A stretch of 64,000 nt of DNA from assembly GCF_000002075.1 (NCBI RefSeq), contig NW_004797916.1:191546-255545 (forward strand). Reading direction: 5' to 3'. Position 1 is the stretch's first letter. Each line of letters starts with the position of its first letter. Under the pieces are notes generated by a model. The model saw only the letters and a list, made by a program, of their open reading frames with translations. It searched no databases and had not been told where the DNA came from. This DNA comes from Aplysia californica (Eukaryota > Mollusca > Gastropoda > Aplysiida > Aplysiidae). Positions 11,527 through 26,500 of the stretch are shown here, one piece after another. The translations under genes were made by a program, and so were the position numbers.

Positions 11527-14500
11527 CTGAACCAAGGAAGATTATATTTGTTAAGTTTAGTTTCAGTAACAGTTTTACAGCAGTTGCAAAACAATTAGGC
11601 CATATAAGTGCTGAAGATTAGAGGCATTACGAGAGAGTAAGGAACACAAAAAAGCAGGAAAGATAGAGAGATAAGGACAATAGATGTTTTGTTTGCTTTA
11701 GTAAGCGTTTTATGGCACTTGCAACACAATTAGGTAATAAAATGATGAAGATTAGCACTGTTACTAGCGAGTAATAAACACAAAAAGAATGGAAAGATAA
11801 GCCATAGATGTTTCATAGGTAAGAATCAGCACCGGCCACCCATCCACAACCAAAGAAGTAAAAAAGGTTGTGAATGCTATACACACACATAGAAGCACAG
11901 TTAAGATTAAAATGAGCCTGGCAATTTCAAACTTACCTGGGTGAGAATAAAAGTACATTTTCAAAAAATGGTCAATCATAAATGTAGCAAAGACAATGAA
12001 AAATTAAATTTTTATTCAAATTGCTTAAAAAAGGGCTTAATGAAAATAAAGTAAATTCTAAGAACTATGGTCTTTAAATTTTAAAAATCCATTGATAAAT
12101 AAAAAAGTTATTGGGATTTTTGTTCACAAAATTTTGGGGGACCTTCATAGAGGGAAATATCGCCAAAATGTGGGACATGTCTTGATGTATTTTAAGGAAA
12201 AACTGTTAATAAGTCAGTAATGAATTGGAGTACATGAATGAATCTTGGAATCTTCATGTGATTTTTTGTGCAGAATCTAGTTCTGCTATCACTTTTTCGA
12301 TGTCTTTATTACTTTGGATCTTAAAGACTGATATTTGCGTGTAATTTGTTGAATTTGCGTGACATCGTTTTTTCTGCGACGCGATCACCCCATCTAAAAC
12401 TCAGTAAAGCGGTATCTGGAAATCCCGCAATGAAGTCATCGGTGACTTATTTAATTATAGGCAGCCAATTACATTCCGCCTAGCAATCACGCGCCTCTTG
12501 CATGCCGGCACCTCGCGTTCGGAATGCGTGATCTAGTTTCCAGCTCTAGGGTATTATCAATAGATGGGTGGTAATTTTAAGTTGGTACGTAAAATGTACT
12601 ACACGCAGAGATCTGAAATTTTACAGCAATAAAGAAGACATGTGGGGCACCTGTATGGTCGGTGATCACCCGGCAGCTCCGCTTTGTTTTCGAACCGCAG
12701 AGGAAATTCACAAAAACATGGCAATTTCTCAGGTTCTAGAAATCGCTCGGAATTGTACGCTGGCATGTCCCAAGTTTCATTTATTTTCGTCAACAAGTTT
12801 TCCCGTAACTATACTTAGAAAAGAGTCACTTCTGATTCCGAGCGGCCCAAAAATTACACTTCGCATGGAGGCCGTTTTCCGGCCCAAGGCGCAGCGGGCG
12901 ATTGGCATTGCTAATAAATGTTTTATGCCCCCCACTGATATAACTTAGTTCACATACTATGGTACAAGCTTTTAGACCTATCTGTCAAATCCAACCAAGA
13001 CTGAACTGGAGACATTCCAGGAGAAGGACGGAGATACTAAAACATTTTCTCCAAACAGGAATGGGACTTGCCGTCTGGTCATACTCATAGTAAGAGCAGA
13101 GAATATGACCAATACAAAGATGCAGGTAAAGAGCTTCTTTTTTTCGTTTAAAATGTACATGTTTACACACCCCCATCAACACAATAAATGTATTTGTATT
13201 CACACCCCCATCAACACAATTTATACCATTTAGGAGGCAGGCTTTCAACCCTGCCTGTTAGGGCCAACCCACGCCGAGAGGGATACAAAGTCCCAGGAGA
13301 AAGGCCAAGACACTTGATAAAAATAGATTCTCCCACAGGAATAGAACTTGGGTCTCCTGCTTGCAAACAGCGAAGAGTCTACCCGCTACACCACAAACGC
13401 CAGTATGCAAGGAACTGACACAGCATAAAAATCCTGGAGATGGTATTAAGCTTTTCCGGAATATGAACTCACTCATTTTCAGGTGGCCGTGAGGCGAAGC
13501 CACTCTCTGTATGGTGGCTGACAGAGCAGCTGGCGAGAGCGGCCCTGCATTCTGCGGGCTCATGGGGGCCGACACGGGGCCGCCCCGGGTGTGCAGGGGC
13601 GGGAGGGGGGCCATGCCTCGCTGCTGCTGCATGGCCATCATGGATAGCTGCTGGCTGCGCTGAGCGTTGGCTGCATGGGCTGGAGGAGGCAGGAAAAGAT
13701 GGGAAATTATAAGAGACACCTTGCTAAGTCTTTTAGTTTAAGAGTCTTACAGAACTAGGGACACAATAAGGCCATATAAGTGGCGAAGATTTGAGGTGTT
13801 ACAAGAAAGTAACATTCATGAAAGAAAAGGAGGGGAGATGAGTATAATAAATTTTTGATACGAAAGAAGGAGCAAACCACACCAGAGCACCCGCCAATCA
13901 CCCTGTGACATCATGGTAGTCTTTCATCTCTTTTCATTGAAGTTTTCAGTCGTTTTCGAGTACAGAGAAGCATATCAACACAATAATTGGTGAGGTGGCA
14001 ATGGGGAAGAAAAACAGCCAGAAAGAAACAGCAGACGAAGCACTTCTGACTGAAGACGTACATAAATATACAATTAACACCTTAAAACAAACATATTATT
14101 CAACCTTAGACTCTTACATCACTGACAATTTCTATGATTCACTAGGAGAGATCAAATAACTAGAGCCATGTCAGCAGACCTGCTACTCAATGAAATCTCA
14201 AAATCAGGATCTCAGGGGGGAAAAAAATCAGGATCAACAGCAAATCACCAAGGTGACTGCCAAGTCGACTTAAAATTTGTCCAGGGGTGTCCATAAATAT
14301 ATATATGCCCTCTGTGTGTGTGTTTTATCATTATTCTTTTTTAAATCCTGAAGCATCACATAAGCACTCCTAGTCTAAGGGTCACCCCCATCAATAAGTT
14401 CAGAAAGACTCCTCAACCAGTGTGCATGAACTTAAGCTGACCCCATCAACGAACGGTCACCGACACACCAGGAACTCACATGCCAAAGTCTAGTCACGTG

Positions 14501-17500
14501 ATGCGAACGCGGGATCGAAAGTTTTATTTGACAGGAGCGACTAACTGCACGTTCATACCAAACACTCTGACGAGTGACTGTCGCTTTAGGCCGACCAACC
14601 AAATGTACCAACAAATCTCTTATCCCTCATATGCGTTCAGACCAAAGTAAAGACAACGGTGGAGTATTAGTCTAGTGAGCGATGTTAGTTTTATAACGGT
14701 TAGAACGACTGTCGCTCATCCGAGTGTTTGGTATGAATGCGCGGTTACTTGACCACCGACGAGGCTTGTTTTGAAAGTAACAGCAGAACTACGAATATTA
14801 TCGATTATTTGTATGTCGCAATTGTAACAGTTATCAGGCTATCATCGGAGAATTCTGAGTGCTAGCAAAGATTAAACACAACTCGGGGCGAGTCAACCAC
14901 TAAATCCTGCATCGGTATTTCGGAAAATAATACTCCAAATTCCTACTGACAAAAAGTTCAATAGGTGCTTCTCGCAACAGAAAAGAAGGCAAAGTAAGTT
15001 TTTAGAAAAATCCGGCACAACAGCAGACTGGAACAAAAAATCGGGATACATGCGATCAAAATCGGGAAATTCGGGATTTGGGGCAAAAAAATCGGGATAT
15101 TGCAACTAAATCGGGATGAGAGGCAGGTCTGTGTCAGTCACTTGAGACTTGAGACCACTGGAAGTGAGCATGCTAATGAACATCATTTTTGACACAATAG
15201 TTGATGCAGAGCGATGTACTTTGACTAAGCAAAGAGATCATACAACTAAAGCTACGACTGACTCTTGATCTTCTTGTTTTATTTTGTTTTACAACACAAT
15301 TAAGTTATAAAAGTGCCACACATTAGGCATTAAACATGATAAGGGCAATAAGACGTTTGATAGGAAAGAAGGAGCAAACCACACCAGAGCACCCGTCAAC
15401 CACCCACTCCTCTTCCTTGTGCAAAAGACCAACATACTCCACCCACTCCTCTTCCTTGTGCAAAAAACCAACATACTCCACCCACTCCTCTTCCTTGTGC
15501 AAAAAATCAACATACTGCTCCATCCACTCCTCTTCTTTGAGCAAAAGCTCAGCTTACCTCTGGCGGCAAGTTGATGCTGCATGGCCGCTGCTGAATTGAT
15601 GGGAGCAGCCATCATGGGCATGTGTCCCCCGATGGGCATCCCGACGGGAGGCGGGCCCAGGTGGTGGATAGGCGTAGCCATTGGCGGGGGAGGGAGCACC
15701 ATGCCCGGCTGGGAATGAGGTGGCTGGGGGAGAAAAACACCGGAGTTTAGTTTTTGTTTCAGAAAGAGTTTTAAGGCACTTGCAACACAATAAGGTCATA
15801 TAAGTGCCAAAGATTAGAGGTGTTACAAGAGAGTAACAAACACAAAAAAGGAGGAGAGATAAGGACGATAGATGTTTGAAAGGGAAGAAGGCGCAAACCA
15901 CACCAGAGCACCTCAACCACCCACAAACACAGGAGTTGCTAGAAACCTTACACATATGCTGTGAGCAGCAACTATACCTAGGCTTTATTTTTTCATTCAT
16001 ACTTTGTCACTCAGACATGTCATGTCGACACTTCACTGTCTCAAGGGTAAAAGACTCCATCGACAACAACAGTTAAAAAAAGACGGCCTCATTCAACAGT
16101 AAGCCTACGAGTTTGTCGGCCCAGACAACGACCAACATGCTCTCCTACTACATCACACTTTAAATCCGGCCAAATCCACGTTTACTCACCAGTCTATGTA
16201 TCAATGACAATCTACAAATGCTGACATAAGAACACCTGATCTCATGTGAGCTGGAACATTTTTAACAGAAGGGTCTGGTTTCAGTTTTACTAAAAGTTTT
16301 ACAGCACTTGCAACACAATAAGGTCATATAAGTGCTAAAGATTAAAGGCGTCACAAGGGAGTAACAAACACACAAAGAAAAGGAGGAGAGATCACAACCA
16401 TAGAGGTTTGATCGGAAAGAAGGAGCAAACCACACCAGAGCACTCGCCCAACACCTGGTATCAACAAGAAAAAAAAAAATGCCATTTGCTTATACTGCGG
16501 CACCAAATTGACCCCACACAAAGAGAAGGCTTTAACACTAAAGCTTTGTCTTTAATCTACAACCATTAACAACAGAGAATGGCACCCAAAATGAAAGCAA
16601 ATCCAGAGTAGCGCTCCAGACAGTCACTGCCTAACACAAGCCTAAAGCAAGGTCATCCCCTATATTATGTTGTTGTTGTTAGCGATCCAGTAGCATCTGA
16701 GCGTTAACTCTTCTGCATGATGCCATTCGGTAATAGCTGCATGTCTATTCTAATTGTTGTCTTGAGGAGTAGAGGCAATTAGATGTGTGGGGTAGCTTGG
16801 GAAGAAAACATCCCCTTATATTATGAGAATGAAGAAAAATTATCAGAAAAGGCCCCCTGCTCATGTGTCAGCTTAAGACCCACTTCTAACACAGAACACA
16901 CGACATGAAAATGGGGAACTTCACTCTTCCAGGATAAATTATTACAGTGCTGTTCTCACTCCCAACATAACTTTTGGGCCAGCAGGGCAAAGGTAGAGCA
17001 AAAGCACAGCTGAGATCAACAGGATTACCCAGGCTATACCAGAGCCATGCAGTGCCACAGGGTTCAACAAACCATACCTGAGCCATGCGGTGCATCTGCT
17101 GCAGTTGCTGTTGCTCCAGGAGTCGCATGATGTCCACATTGGCTGCCGAGCTGACCGGCTGTTGCTGCTGCTGCACAGAGCTGGAGCCCACGATGGCCCG
17201 GCCAGCCGCACCTCCCTTGTTGTTGGAGTTGGGGGTGCTGACAGACGAGGATGCGGTTGCTGCTGTCGAGAAAGACGGTGGCGCCATCTTCATTCCTCCG
17301 GGAACTGGTAGATGACAAAAAGGGCACAAATAAATCTTTTTTTATCAGTCGGTGAACTGCAATACAAGCTGATATCACTACTAAAAAAAAACCCAGCTAA
17401 AATAAAACCAACCAAAGAAAGTTACTAAAATAGAAAAATAATTTTTTAAAAAGATTTTATCTATATAATTACATTTATCAAGAGAAAATTTAATTTTTTT

Positions 17501-20500
17501 TAAATACGTTTTTAAAAAGCACCCCTACTCAACTTCCATAAGAAGCTAGCGACAGTAAAGAACTCAGTAACAAAGCACAGACACAGCTGTGAAATATAAG
17601 GAGAGCTATAGTAATAGTCCGTTTTTATTACAAAGTGAACAATTAAGAAAAAAGCAGACTGAAAAAGATAGTGAAATCCTGCAAGACCCCCTTATTCCTT
17701 AATCCCTCCCTTCCCTTACTCCAAGTTCCCCTTACTCCTGCATCCCCCTCCTACTCCTGTATGTCCCCCCTTACTCCTCACTCCTGTATGCCCCCCACCC
17801 ATCTTCATACTCCTGCGTGCCCCCCCCCCCTCCTATATTCCATGTCCCCCTTATTCCTTAATGTCCCCCTTACTCTTTACTCCTGTATGTCCCCCCTTAC
17901 TCCTCACTCCTGTATGCCCCCCACCCATCTTCATACTCCTGCGTGCCCCCCCCCCTCCTATATTCCATGTCCCCCTTATTCCTTAATGTCCCCCTTACTC
18001 TTTACTCCTGTATGTCCCCCCTTACTCCTCACTCCTGTATGCCCCCCATCCATCTTCATACTCCTGCATGCCCCCCCCTCCCTCCTATATTCCATGGTCC
18101 CCCTTACTCCTTACTCCTGTATGTCCCCCTTACTCCTGCATGCCACCCTATCTACTGCACCTGACCCTTTCTCCCGTACATCCCCCTTACCAGCAACACC
18201 GGCGCCCCCGGTGACGGGCCGACTGCCCATGCCTGCTGGAAGTGGTAGTTGCTGCTGTTGCTGAGGAAACCCAAGCATAGGGTGCGAATGCTGCTGCTGC
18301 CCCGGAATTCCTTGGTCTTCTGACAGTAGTTCAGATGGCACTGGAGCTGGAAAAAAATCAACGAACAACAAGTTTCGAGCTCGCACCATTTTGAGAAATA
18401 GTTGCATATATGCTTGAACAGCAGCTTATTAGCTTAATTCCTACCATCAAATGACTGTCAGTAATCATGCAGATAACAGAAACATAATCTCAGCTGCAAC
18501 TGCTGCCTCATTCTCTTTTTTCTCTCTTAACACAAAATCTCTTGGTATTATCTGGAGCTCTGTGAGCACGCTGGCATTAGAGGTCGCAGCAGTTCCAAGA
18601 AGTCATCAGTAATACCACAACTTCGCTGCTGATCTTCAGCTTTCTGCTTTTCATAGGGACAATCCTCCACTTCCATACAGAAAGCCATGTCACTACTCTT
18701 AATGCTTTAAAATTTAAGGTAATTGTAGAAAGACCTGTCTTTCCACATATCTATTAAGGGTGGTTGTTCTGTTTTGCTTGAGCTATTGCTGCACTGATGT
18801 CTTTTGTAGCAAGTGATGTCTGATAATTTGTAAGAGCTAAATGGCAACCAACCAGCCACAGTTATAAGTTCCCGTTCTAGGAACAGATGAGGAAAGTCCC
18901 TACTACTGAGCAATGAACAATCCCTTTAGTTGAAGTGAACAGTCTGTCAACACGACAGTGACAACATTGCTCAAAGAACAGCAAAACAAGAGTAATAATA
19001 ATAAGAGAAACAGAAGAAACGGACCACTGCGTAGTGCCTGGCAAGCATCCATGGGCAAATGAGAAAGGGGGGGAAAACAAAATCAAGGTGAAGAAATGAC
19101 CTACCTTTAACAATAGGCCGACCGTGACCGGCATTCCTGGAGGCTTCCGCCGCAGCCTTGGATTTGTCCAGCCTCTGGGACAGATAGCCTGGTTTCTCAG
19201 CCAGGATAGACAGCTTCAGCTGAGATAACAAAACACAACCAGTGTTAGCAAGGGTGAGGGAAGGGGAAAGGGAAGGGGGGACAAGTGCACAAAAATAAAA
19301 CCAAAAGTAATAAAATAAAAGAATAAACGACAAGACGAAAAGAGAGAGGTGAACAGTGTAGCAGCTTTGCAGCTAGATACAAGTGTCCAGTTACCATTAA
19401 CTTTTAGTTTACCTCGGGTAACTACAGTTGAAATTGTCCAAGACCGCCACCCATTGTCATGGAGAAAAGTAGCTGTCTAAACAGGTGGCCACCTCACAGT
19501 GTCATTAGAATGTTTTAAAAAACCAAAATACTCAAAGGGATGAGATGGGAAGTGGCCGTTTGTACAGGTGGTGGTCTTATACATACAGGTGGCCGTTATA
19601 GCAGGTTCGACTGTGTGTTTACTTTACATTGCTATAACCACCAATTCAGAGACCATTTTAGAAAAAGCTTCAAAGCCAGTGGGGAATGATCAAGGCCCCA
19701 CTGACCTATTTACAAAACTGATTTGGATCTTTTTCACACAATGTGTACATGAATTTATCTTCATCTTGTTTGAAATACAAATGTTTTAAAAGCTGCAAAG
19801 CTTTACATTGTTGAAACAGAAGTTTTCAGGAGGAAAAAAATTAAGGTTTAAAGTCTTAAAGGTGTGCAAATCATGCAGTTCACTCAAGGCGTGCCTCGGC
19901 GCCACTCGTTTTCCAAAAAAACCCAGCATCAAGAAAGGGACACTTTCTCAAATCTGGTTTTTGAAGTGCCGATGGCAAAAAAGCCAAGCAAACAGACTTG
20001 TGCAAAAACTTCATGGTTTTGCACACCTCCAGTGCTAACAAGATTTCGGCAGAGAACACCACCTTGACCTTGCGGAAATGTACTGTACCTGGTCTCCTCT
20101 CACCACTGGCTGGGGCAGATCTTCCCTCAACCCTCCATCCCCCAAGATGCCAGCATTTACCTTCTCTTCCACCGACATGGGCTGTGAGAGGCTGCCGGGC
20201 AGAACATTAATCTGACCGATGCGGAGCGAGCTGTCCAGCTGGCTGGTCAGTGAGACCAGGTTTGGGTTGACCGGGTCCAGGAAGCTGATGTCGTTGAGGT
20301 CTTCCAGGCTGGCCTTCAGCTCAGACTTGGGCAGGCCGTCCATCTGGTGGTCAGCCGGACTGTCACCGCTCAGCTCTTGCATGGACGGCATGTACTCTGG
20401 TGACACACAAACACAGGAGTTGTTGGGCCCGTCAGTTTATTGAAGTTTGTGAGTGTATGTGTGTCTGTGTGTGAGTGTCAGAGTATGTGTGCATGTGAGA

Positions 20501-23500
20501 GGAAAAGCGTATGTGCAAGCGTGAGAATTAATTTGTAACATTGCATGTTTGAGTGTGGGTGTGAGATTGAAAGAGACAAAGGCAGACACATATAGACGGA
20601 TATGCAGGTTTTGCAACCGTAAAAAAAGACCGGCCAGATTACAAGCGCTCTATCAACCTGTAGCACAAATCAAAGGATGGCAAATAGAAACAGAAGCTTA
20701 GCTTAACAGTGAAGTCATCTGGTGCTGGAAAAAATACCCCCCTGAAAAAACCCATTAAAAAAACAACTAAGAGCAAAAGCAACAAAAGGGCAGTAGAGAA
20801 CAACGGCAGCACCAGCAAATCGTTTGGTCAGAATTTACAAAATCAAAAAAGAAACAAGTTCCAGCCGCAGTGTGAGACATCCTTATGGCTTGTAACAACC
20901 CCCCGCCCAAAAGAAATAAATAAAAGATTGCTGGGAAAAAGAAGGGCTTATCAGTATGGAAATGGTACACAGGATGCTTATTGTGGAAGCAAAAGGAATT
21001 TGTAAAGGAAAAGAAAAACAACAATTATTTCTTCTGACCTGGTTCGTTTTCTATCTTTCCTTCCTGAGCCTGTTTCTCTTTCTCCATGGCTTTATCCGAA
21101 TGCATCTTTCTCAGCACCGAGGTCGGAGTGAAAGTGTCCAGCGAGGCCCCCTGAAATTTCATCCACTTAGATGAGTCAACAAGAGCAAACTGCAAAGGAT
21201 TTATCAGTGGAACTAAGTAAGTATGGAGAAATGGAATGCTCCTGGCTGGCAGATATAGTTGTGCCTAAAAATAACTTTTTTTTCTGCGACAGAGCGTGAT
21301 CCTGTCATTTCTTCTACTAAACCTATCTGCCATTAAGTGTGCCCCATTTATGATTTCCATAATTTTAATCAATATTCCATTCGCCCTACAAAGATTTCAA
21401 TAAGATTCGTCAAAGAGGCGGCATTAATGTGGAGAAACACACGGACACAATAAACAAAACCACAGAAAGAGAGTGCATAGAGGCACTCTCTAATCACCTA
21501 CTGAAAGAGGTTAGAGATTTACAACTCATATTTGAAGATTCTAGTGCACCTTAGAGCAAATAAAAAAAGGTGAACTATCAATTACAGGGCGGATGATATT
21601 TTTGAGAAGACATAAAATAGAAATAGTGGGTATCAATTTTCTAACTTTAAAAAGGTATTTTCACTATTGATTCTCGTGAATTGGCTGGAACTTTTGCTGT
21701 AAGTTTATTCAGAAGCCTTGCGCACAACACTTCACTTTCCACAACCACCAACCACAGAACACTACATTTCTCCACATTCAGTTGGGATCTGTAAACAATC
21801 AGCATACACAGAACACATTTATAAAAATTTCCCACAACTGACCTTACATCGAACCCCTTTGTTATGACATTTCCCTAAAATCTACAAACAAAAGGAAAAT
21901 GCAAAAAAACCTCTTCAGAAGTGTAGTAAATCTGGGGACTTAGCTAACGTCCACTTCCAGAGACTTAATTTGTCCTCCTCTCCGTCATATTCTTTTCATT
22001 TCCTCTCCTCAAATATTAATATCTATCCAACTTGCTTGTGATTATTCCACCTGTAATTTTAGGACCCACTTGCACCAATTACCACAATTAATCTGTACTA
22101 TATTCCCTGTCTTTGAGACTAGCGCTGCGCACGACAAAAGCATACGCTTCATTCCTAACCAGGACCATAATAATAATTGTTTGTTCATAAATGTCTTACG
22201 ATAACCAATCCCATCTGCAGAGGAGAATGTTTCCAAAGTGAAACAAACAATAAGGGTTCAGATTACTTGTGGCTTCTTAGTTTAGTTTAGTTTTAGTAGA
22301 GGTTTTACGGCACTCGAAACTGCATAAGGTCATATGAGCGCCAGAAGATTAGAGGTGTTATAAGAGAGTAACAAACATAAAAAAGAAGGGGAGACAAGGA
22401 CAATAGATCTTTGATAGAAAAGAAGAAGCAAACCACACCAGAGCACCCGCCAACCACCCACACTTGTGGCTTCTGCTTTGACCAGTCAGACCAATAAGAC
22501 TATAACACCCCACCAAATATGTGACATATATAAAAGTAGTTGGATGGCTAGAGACCACCCACCCTCCACACTAACATATTCAACGAAGCAGGATGGGAAG
22601 CAACCCCACTCCCGCCATATTGCGACACATCTAAAGAGAAGCTGGACGGGAAGTGATGTGTCTCACCTTTGGCTGTGGGTGTGGAGGTAACACTGTCTGG
22701 ACAGCAGGCTGAGGTTTGATCACGTTGATGTACTGCTGCTGCTGTTGATTGGGTGACTTGGCTCTGCACAACATAAAACACTGTTGTTTGAACAAAGCTG
22801 CTCGGTTCTTCTGCTCGATTTTGTATGAGTACGGCACTATTCTCGACACACAAGTCTGGTTTTAAGCATAGCACCAGGCCCAAGAGAAAGACCAAAAAGG
22901 TACAAAAGAGACGCAAAAGTAAGCTTAATGAAATCAAATCAAATTCAGCCCCACTGTTTAAGCATGAGCATAAAGTAAAAAACAAAACCAACCAAAATGG
23001 CATGGTGTTCGCCTGTCAACCCGCAGGTCCGGAGTTCCACCCTTGCCTGCGACATCCCCCCCACACCCTTATTCCTAGAGGATAGGTAGGATCGATCAGG
23101 AAAAAAATTTCAAAATTAAATTAGACCTATCTGAAGCCATTCTAATCAGTATAAATATACAGATTTCTTTTCAAAATTGCATGTACCGCCATTTCAACCC
23201 ACAATCACAATTGCAAATAAAAGATAAGATTGCAGAACAACCCATCTTTACCTCTCCTGCTGCTTCTTCATGAAGCGTTCACTTTGATCCTGAAGCTGTT
23301 TCTTGATGAGGGCGTTAAACATGACGGCCTGGGCGTGAGCGGAGAGCTCCTGGGGGCTGGGGACACGGGGTGGCACCGGGGAGCGTACACCGCTGGGGGA
23401 CTGCCACATGATAAGTAACAACAATAATAATATTGACAATAATCATTTTAAAACTGGTGAAACGATATAGGTTTAACATCCCTATCAACACTTTTAGGTC

Positions 23501-26500
23501 ATGTAAGAGGCGGGATAATAATAATAAAATAATGATAACATTAATCAAACTAATAAATAACATTTTTATAGCGCATATCTCTACTTGACAACAAGTTCTT
23601 GTAGACCTGGATTAAAGTATAGACTTCAAACTTCCAAGACTGATGAAGTATTACTCAAGTTTCTTGGAATAGTAATGTTATGAGTGTGGTACCTTCCACA
23701 ATGGCAACAGTCCCGTGAAAGGAGAATGCAACTTCTGAAAAACAAAAAAAAACTGGGCTTGTAAACCCAAAGTTGAGTTACATTTGGGGAGGATAGAAGA
23801 GGGAGGACAGAAGGAGGAGGAAGGAAGGGAGGTGGTTTAGTTTAAGTTAGTGTTTTACGACACTTGTAACAAATTAAGGTCATATAAGTGCCAAAGATTA
23901 GAGGCAAGTAAAAAAAAAAAATTTTTTTTAAAGGAGGGGAGATAAGGGCAATATATGTCTGATAGGAAAGGAGCAAACCACACCAGAGCACCCGGAAAAC
24001 CATCCATGGAGAAGGATGAGGACGAGGAGGAGGTGGAGGAGGAAAAGGAGAAAAGGGACAACAACATACCACCAACAACAAAAGGACAATACTAGAAAAC
24101 GCATCGTATCCTTCACCAGATGTGTGCGCAACAAAACCTGATGACAAGGAGCTGGTTCACCAGCAGCAAAACAACCCACATCATCTGCTGTACTTACAGG
24201 AATAGTGGTGGCCGTCAAGTTGGCGCCAACGGTCAAGGCGCGGGGACTGAGCTGCCCTGGATGGATGGGAGACGGAGCACTCAGGTGGAGGGGAGGCTGT
24301 TGGCTAAACACTGAAACATCCAAACACGGCAAACACCAAATAAGACACAGTTCTCTTTATCTTTTAATACTCTAGTTTTTAGTTTTAGTGAAGAGTTTTA
24401 TGGCACTTGTAACTCAATAAAGGCCATATAAGGGGATGAAGAGTAGAGGTGTTACGAGAAAGTAACAAATACAAAAAAGGAGCAAACCACAACTCAGCAC
24501 CCGCCAACCATGCTTTGATATTTTGGAAAGACTAGCACATGTGCGTTCAATGGGCCAGTATGCATAAAACATGTCCCTGTCAAACAGTATTTTCCTTTGA
24601 TTTTAATTCTAACGTGAATCCCCTTTGAGCCATCAGGGAGTGGGCACAAGAGAAGTGATCAATATTATTATTACTTATTACTTTTTTAATTTTTAAAAAT
24701 TTTAGTAGGAGTTTTACAGAACTTGCAACATTATAAGGTCATATAAATGCCGAAGATATGGGGTTACAAAAGAGTAACAAACACAAAAAAGGAGGGGAGA
24801 TGTTAAAGAAAATATGAGAGACAGGGTGAGCAATTGAGTGTAAAAAAGAGAAGAGGTAAGGGGAGGGAAACGGAGAAACAGACAAACAAAACAAACGAAC
24901 AAAACACACACTAAAGACACTCACTCAAAGGCGAGGGCACCCTCGCCGTGTTAGGAACGGCCGAGGGCTGCGAGGCCAGGATGCCCGGCAAAGGTGGGGC
25001 CGGGGAGGCGGGCTTCATCACAATGGTGGGGTTCTGCTGGATCAGGTTGAAGATGGGGTCCCCTGATGTGGGCGGCCCCCCACTGTGGGCCCGCGGCTTG
25101 GCCACCGGGTGAGGCGTCGACATGGCCTGCGGGGTCAGGCTGTGTCCAGTCAGGTCTTTGCCGGGCAGGCCTGGAGAGAAGGAATGCAGAAGGGAGTGAG
25201 TTTTACAAGAAAGTAAAAAAAAAAAAACCCAGAATAATAATGGTTATTTAGACACATCGCTTATTATCCCACGCTTTGCCTTTTTGTAATCAAAATGACC
25301 AAATCAACTGGTTGAAGAGGGGGAAAAAAAGTTTCCAAAATACACTGAGCCTGTGTAGACAGTGAATTAGCATGACAACAGTTACATTTGAGAGCTAAAG
25401 ATGAGAACATCCCAACTCCTTGTTTTAAAAAACAATGGACTCCAAAGCTAAGAAGTAAACCGAGAACACTTATTGAAGTATTTTAAACATTAAAAAACAG
25501 AATGAACAGAAATAACAAGAGAAAGACAAACAAATCAGCAAGCACAAACCAGGAGGCATGTTGTGGGCCATGTGGTGCTGGAGCTGCTGCTGCTGTTGCA
25601 GCGTCATGGCCGACTTCTGCTGCATGGCCTGCGGCGGTGGCCCCACCATCTGAGGAGGCAGCTGCGACATCATCCCTTGCTGCGGCATGGGCGGGGGCCG
25701 CTGGGCATTGTGCATGGACTGTTGTAACAGCTGCAGCTGCTGCTCCTTGTTGCGCATCAGAGCCTGATGGAGGAAGAGAAAGGAACACTTCTTAATTGTA
25801 CGAGTATTACACTACGTCATTGCTTCTTGTAGTGCCTGAGGGAGAAAGAGGTACAGAAACACTTCTTAATTCTACGAGTGTTACACTACCTCATTTCTCC
25901 TAGTTGCGCATCAGAGCCAGAAGGATAAAGAGGTAGAGAAAGTAAAATTATTATTTATATGAGTATCACACTGCATCACAACTATCAACACAACTATTAA
26001 CCCTCATCCTGCGGGAGCCGGGTTTATGTAGCCCAATAAGCCTATTTCGGCACCTCGCCTGCGTTCTGGTCCCGAATCAGTGTAGCTCTTGGCACAGCTT
26101 ACGCGCAGCGCGCATCCTCTTACGTGTCATTCGGGTCCCGAGTCGGATCCCCATTCACGCAGGTCAAGCGTGTGTGCGTCAGTCTGCTTGAGTTTGTGTG
26201 AGTTTGTGGCCTTCTAGAACCACCTGCGTTGGTTCGTAATTGAGACATACGTCTCATTCAAAACATGCCAAGTTGATAGCTCTAGATGTTCGTCCAATGA
26301 AATTATAGAAGAAATTGACCCACTTAGACATGAGGAGCTCGAAAGGATAGTCAGGAAACAAGACTTCCATTTTTCTATACAAAATATTTCACATGAGCTT
26401 GATTTTGTATGAAATGATACTACCTGATAAAAAATAAGCTTGTTTGATAGTTTTGAATACCCTTGTGCAGGTACAAAGAACAATTTGAGTGTAAAACATT

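Noticed and set aside
12568-12948. 126-residue plus-strand frame in intron 25
   Set aside because: Lies mainly inside TIR element copy A and runs over its right end; no transposase motif.
17671-18264. 197-residue open frame on the plus strand
   Set aside because: It is a translation of the C-rich minisatellite in intron 22 and the antisense of exon 22; repetitive Pro/Ser/Thr/Cys composition and no family motif.
22985-23075. tRNA-like stretch on the plus strand (GGTGTTCGCCTGTC...GAGTTCCACCC)
   Set aside because: Could be the head of another tRNA-derived SINE, but no body or tail follows and the cloverleaf is not convincing.
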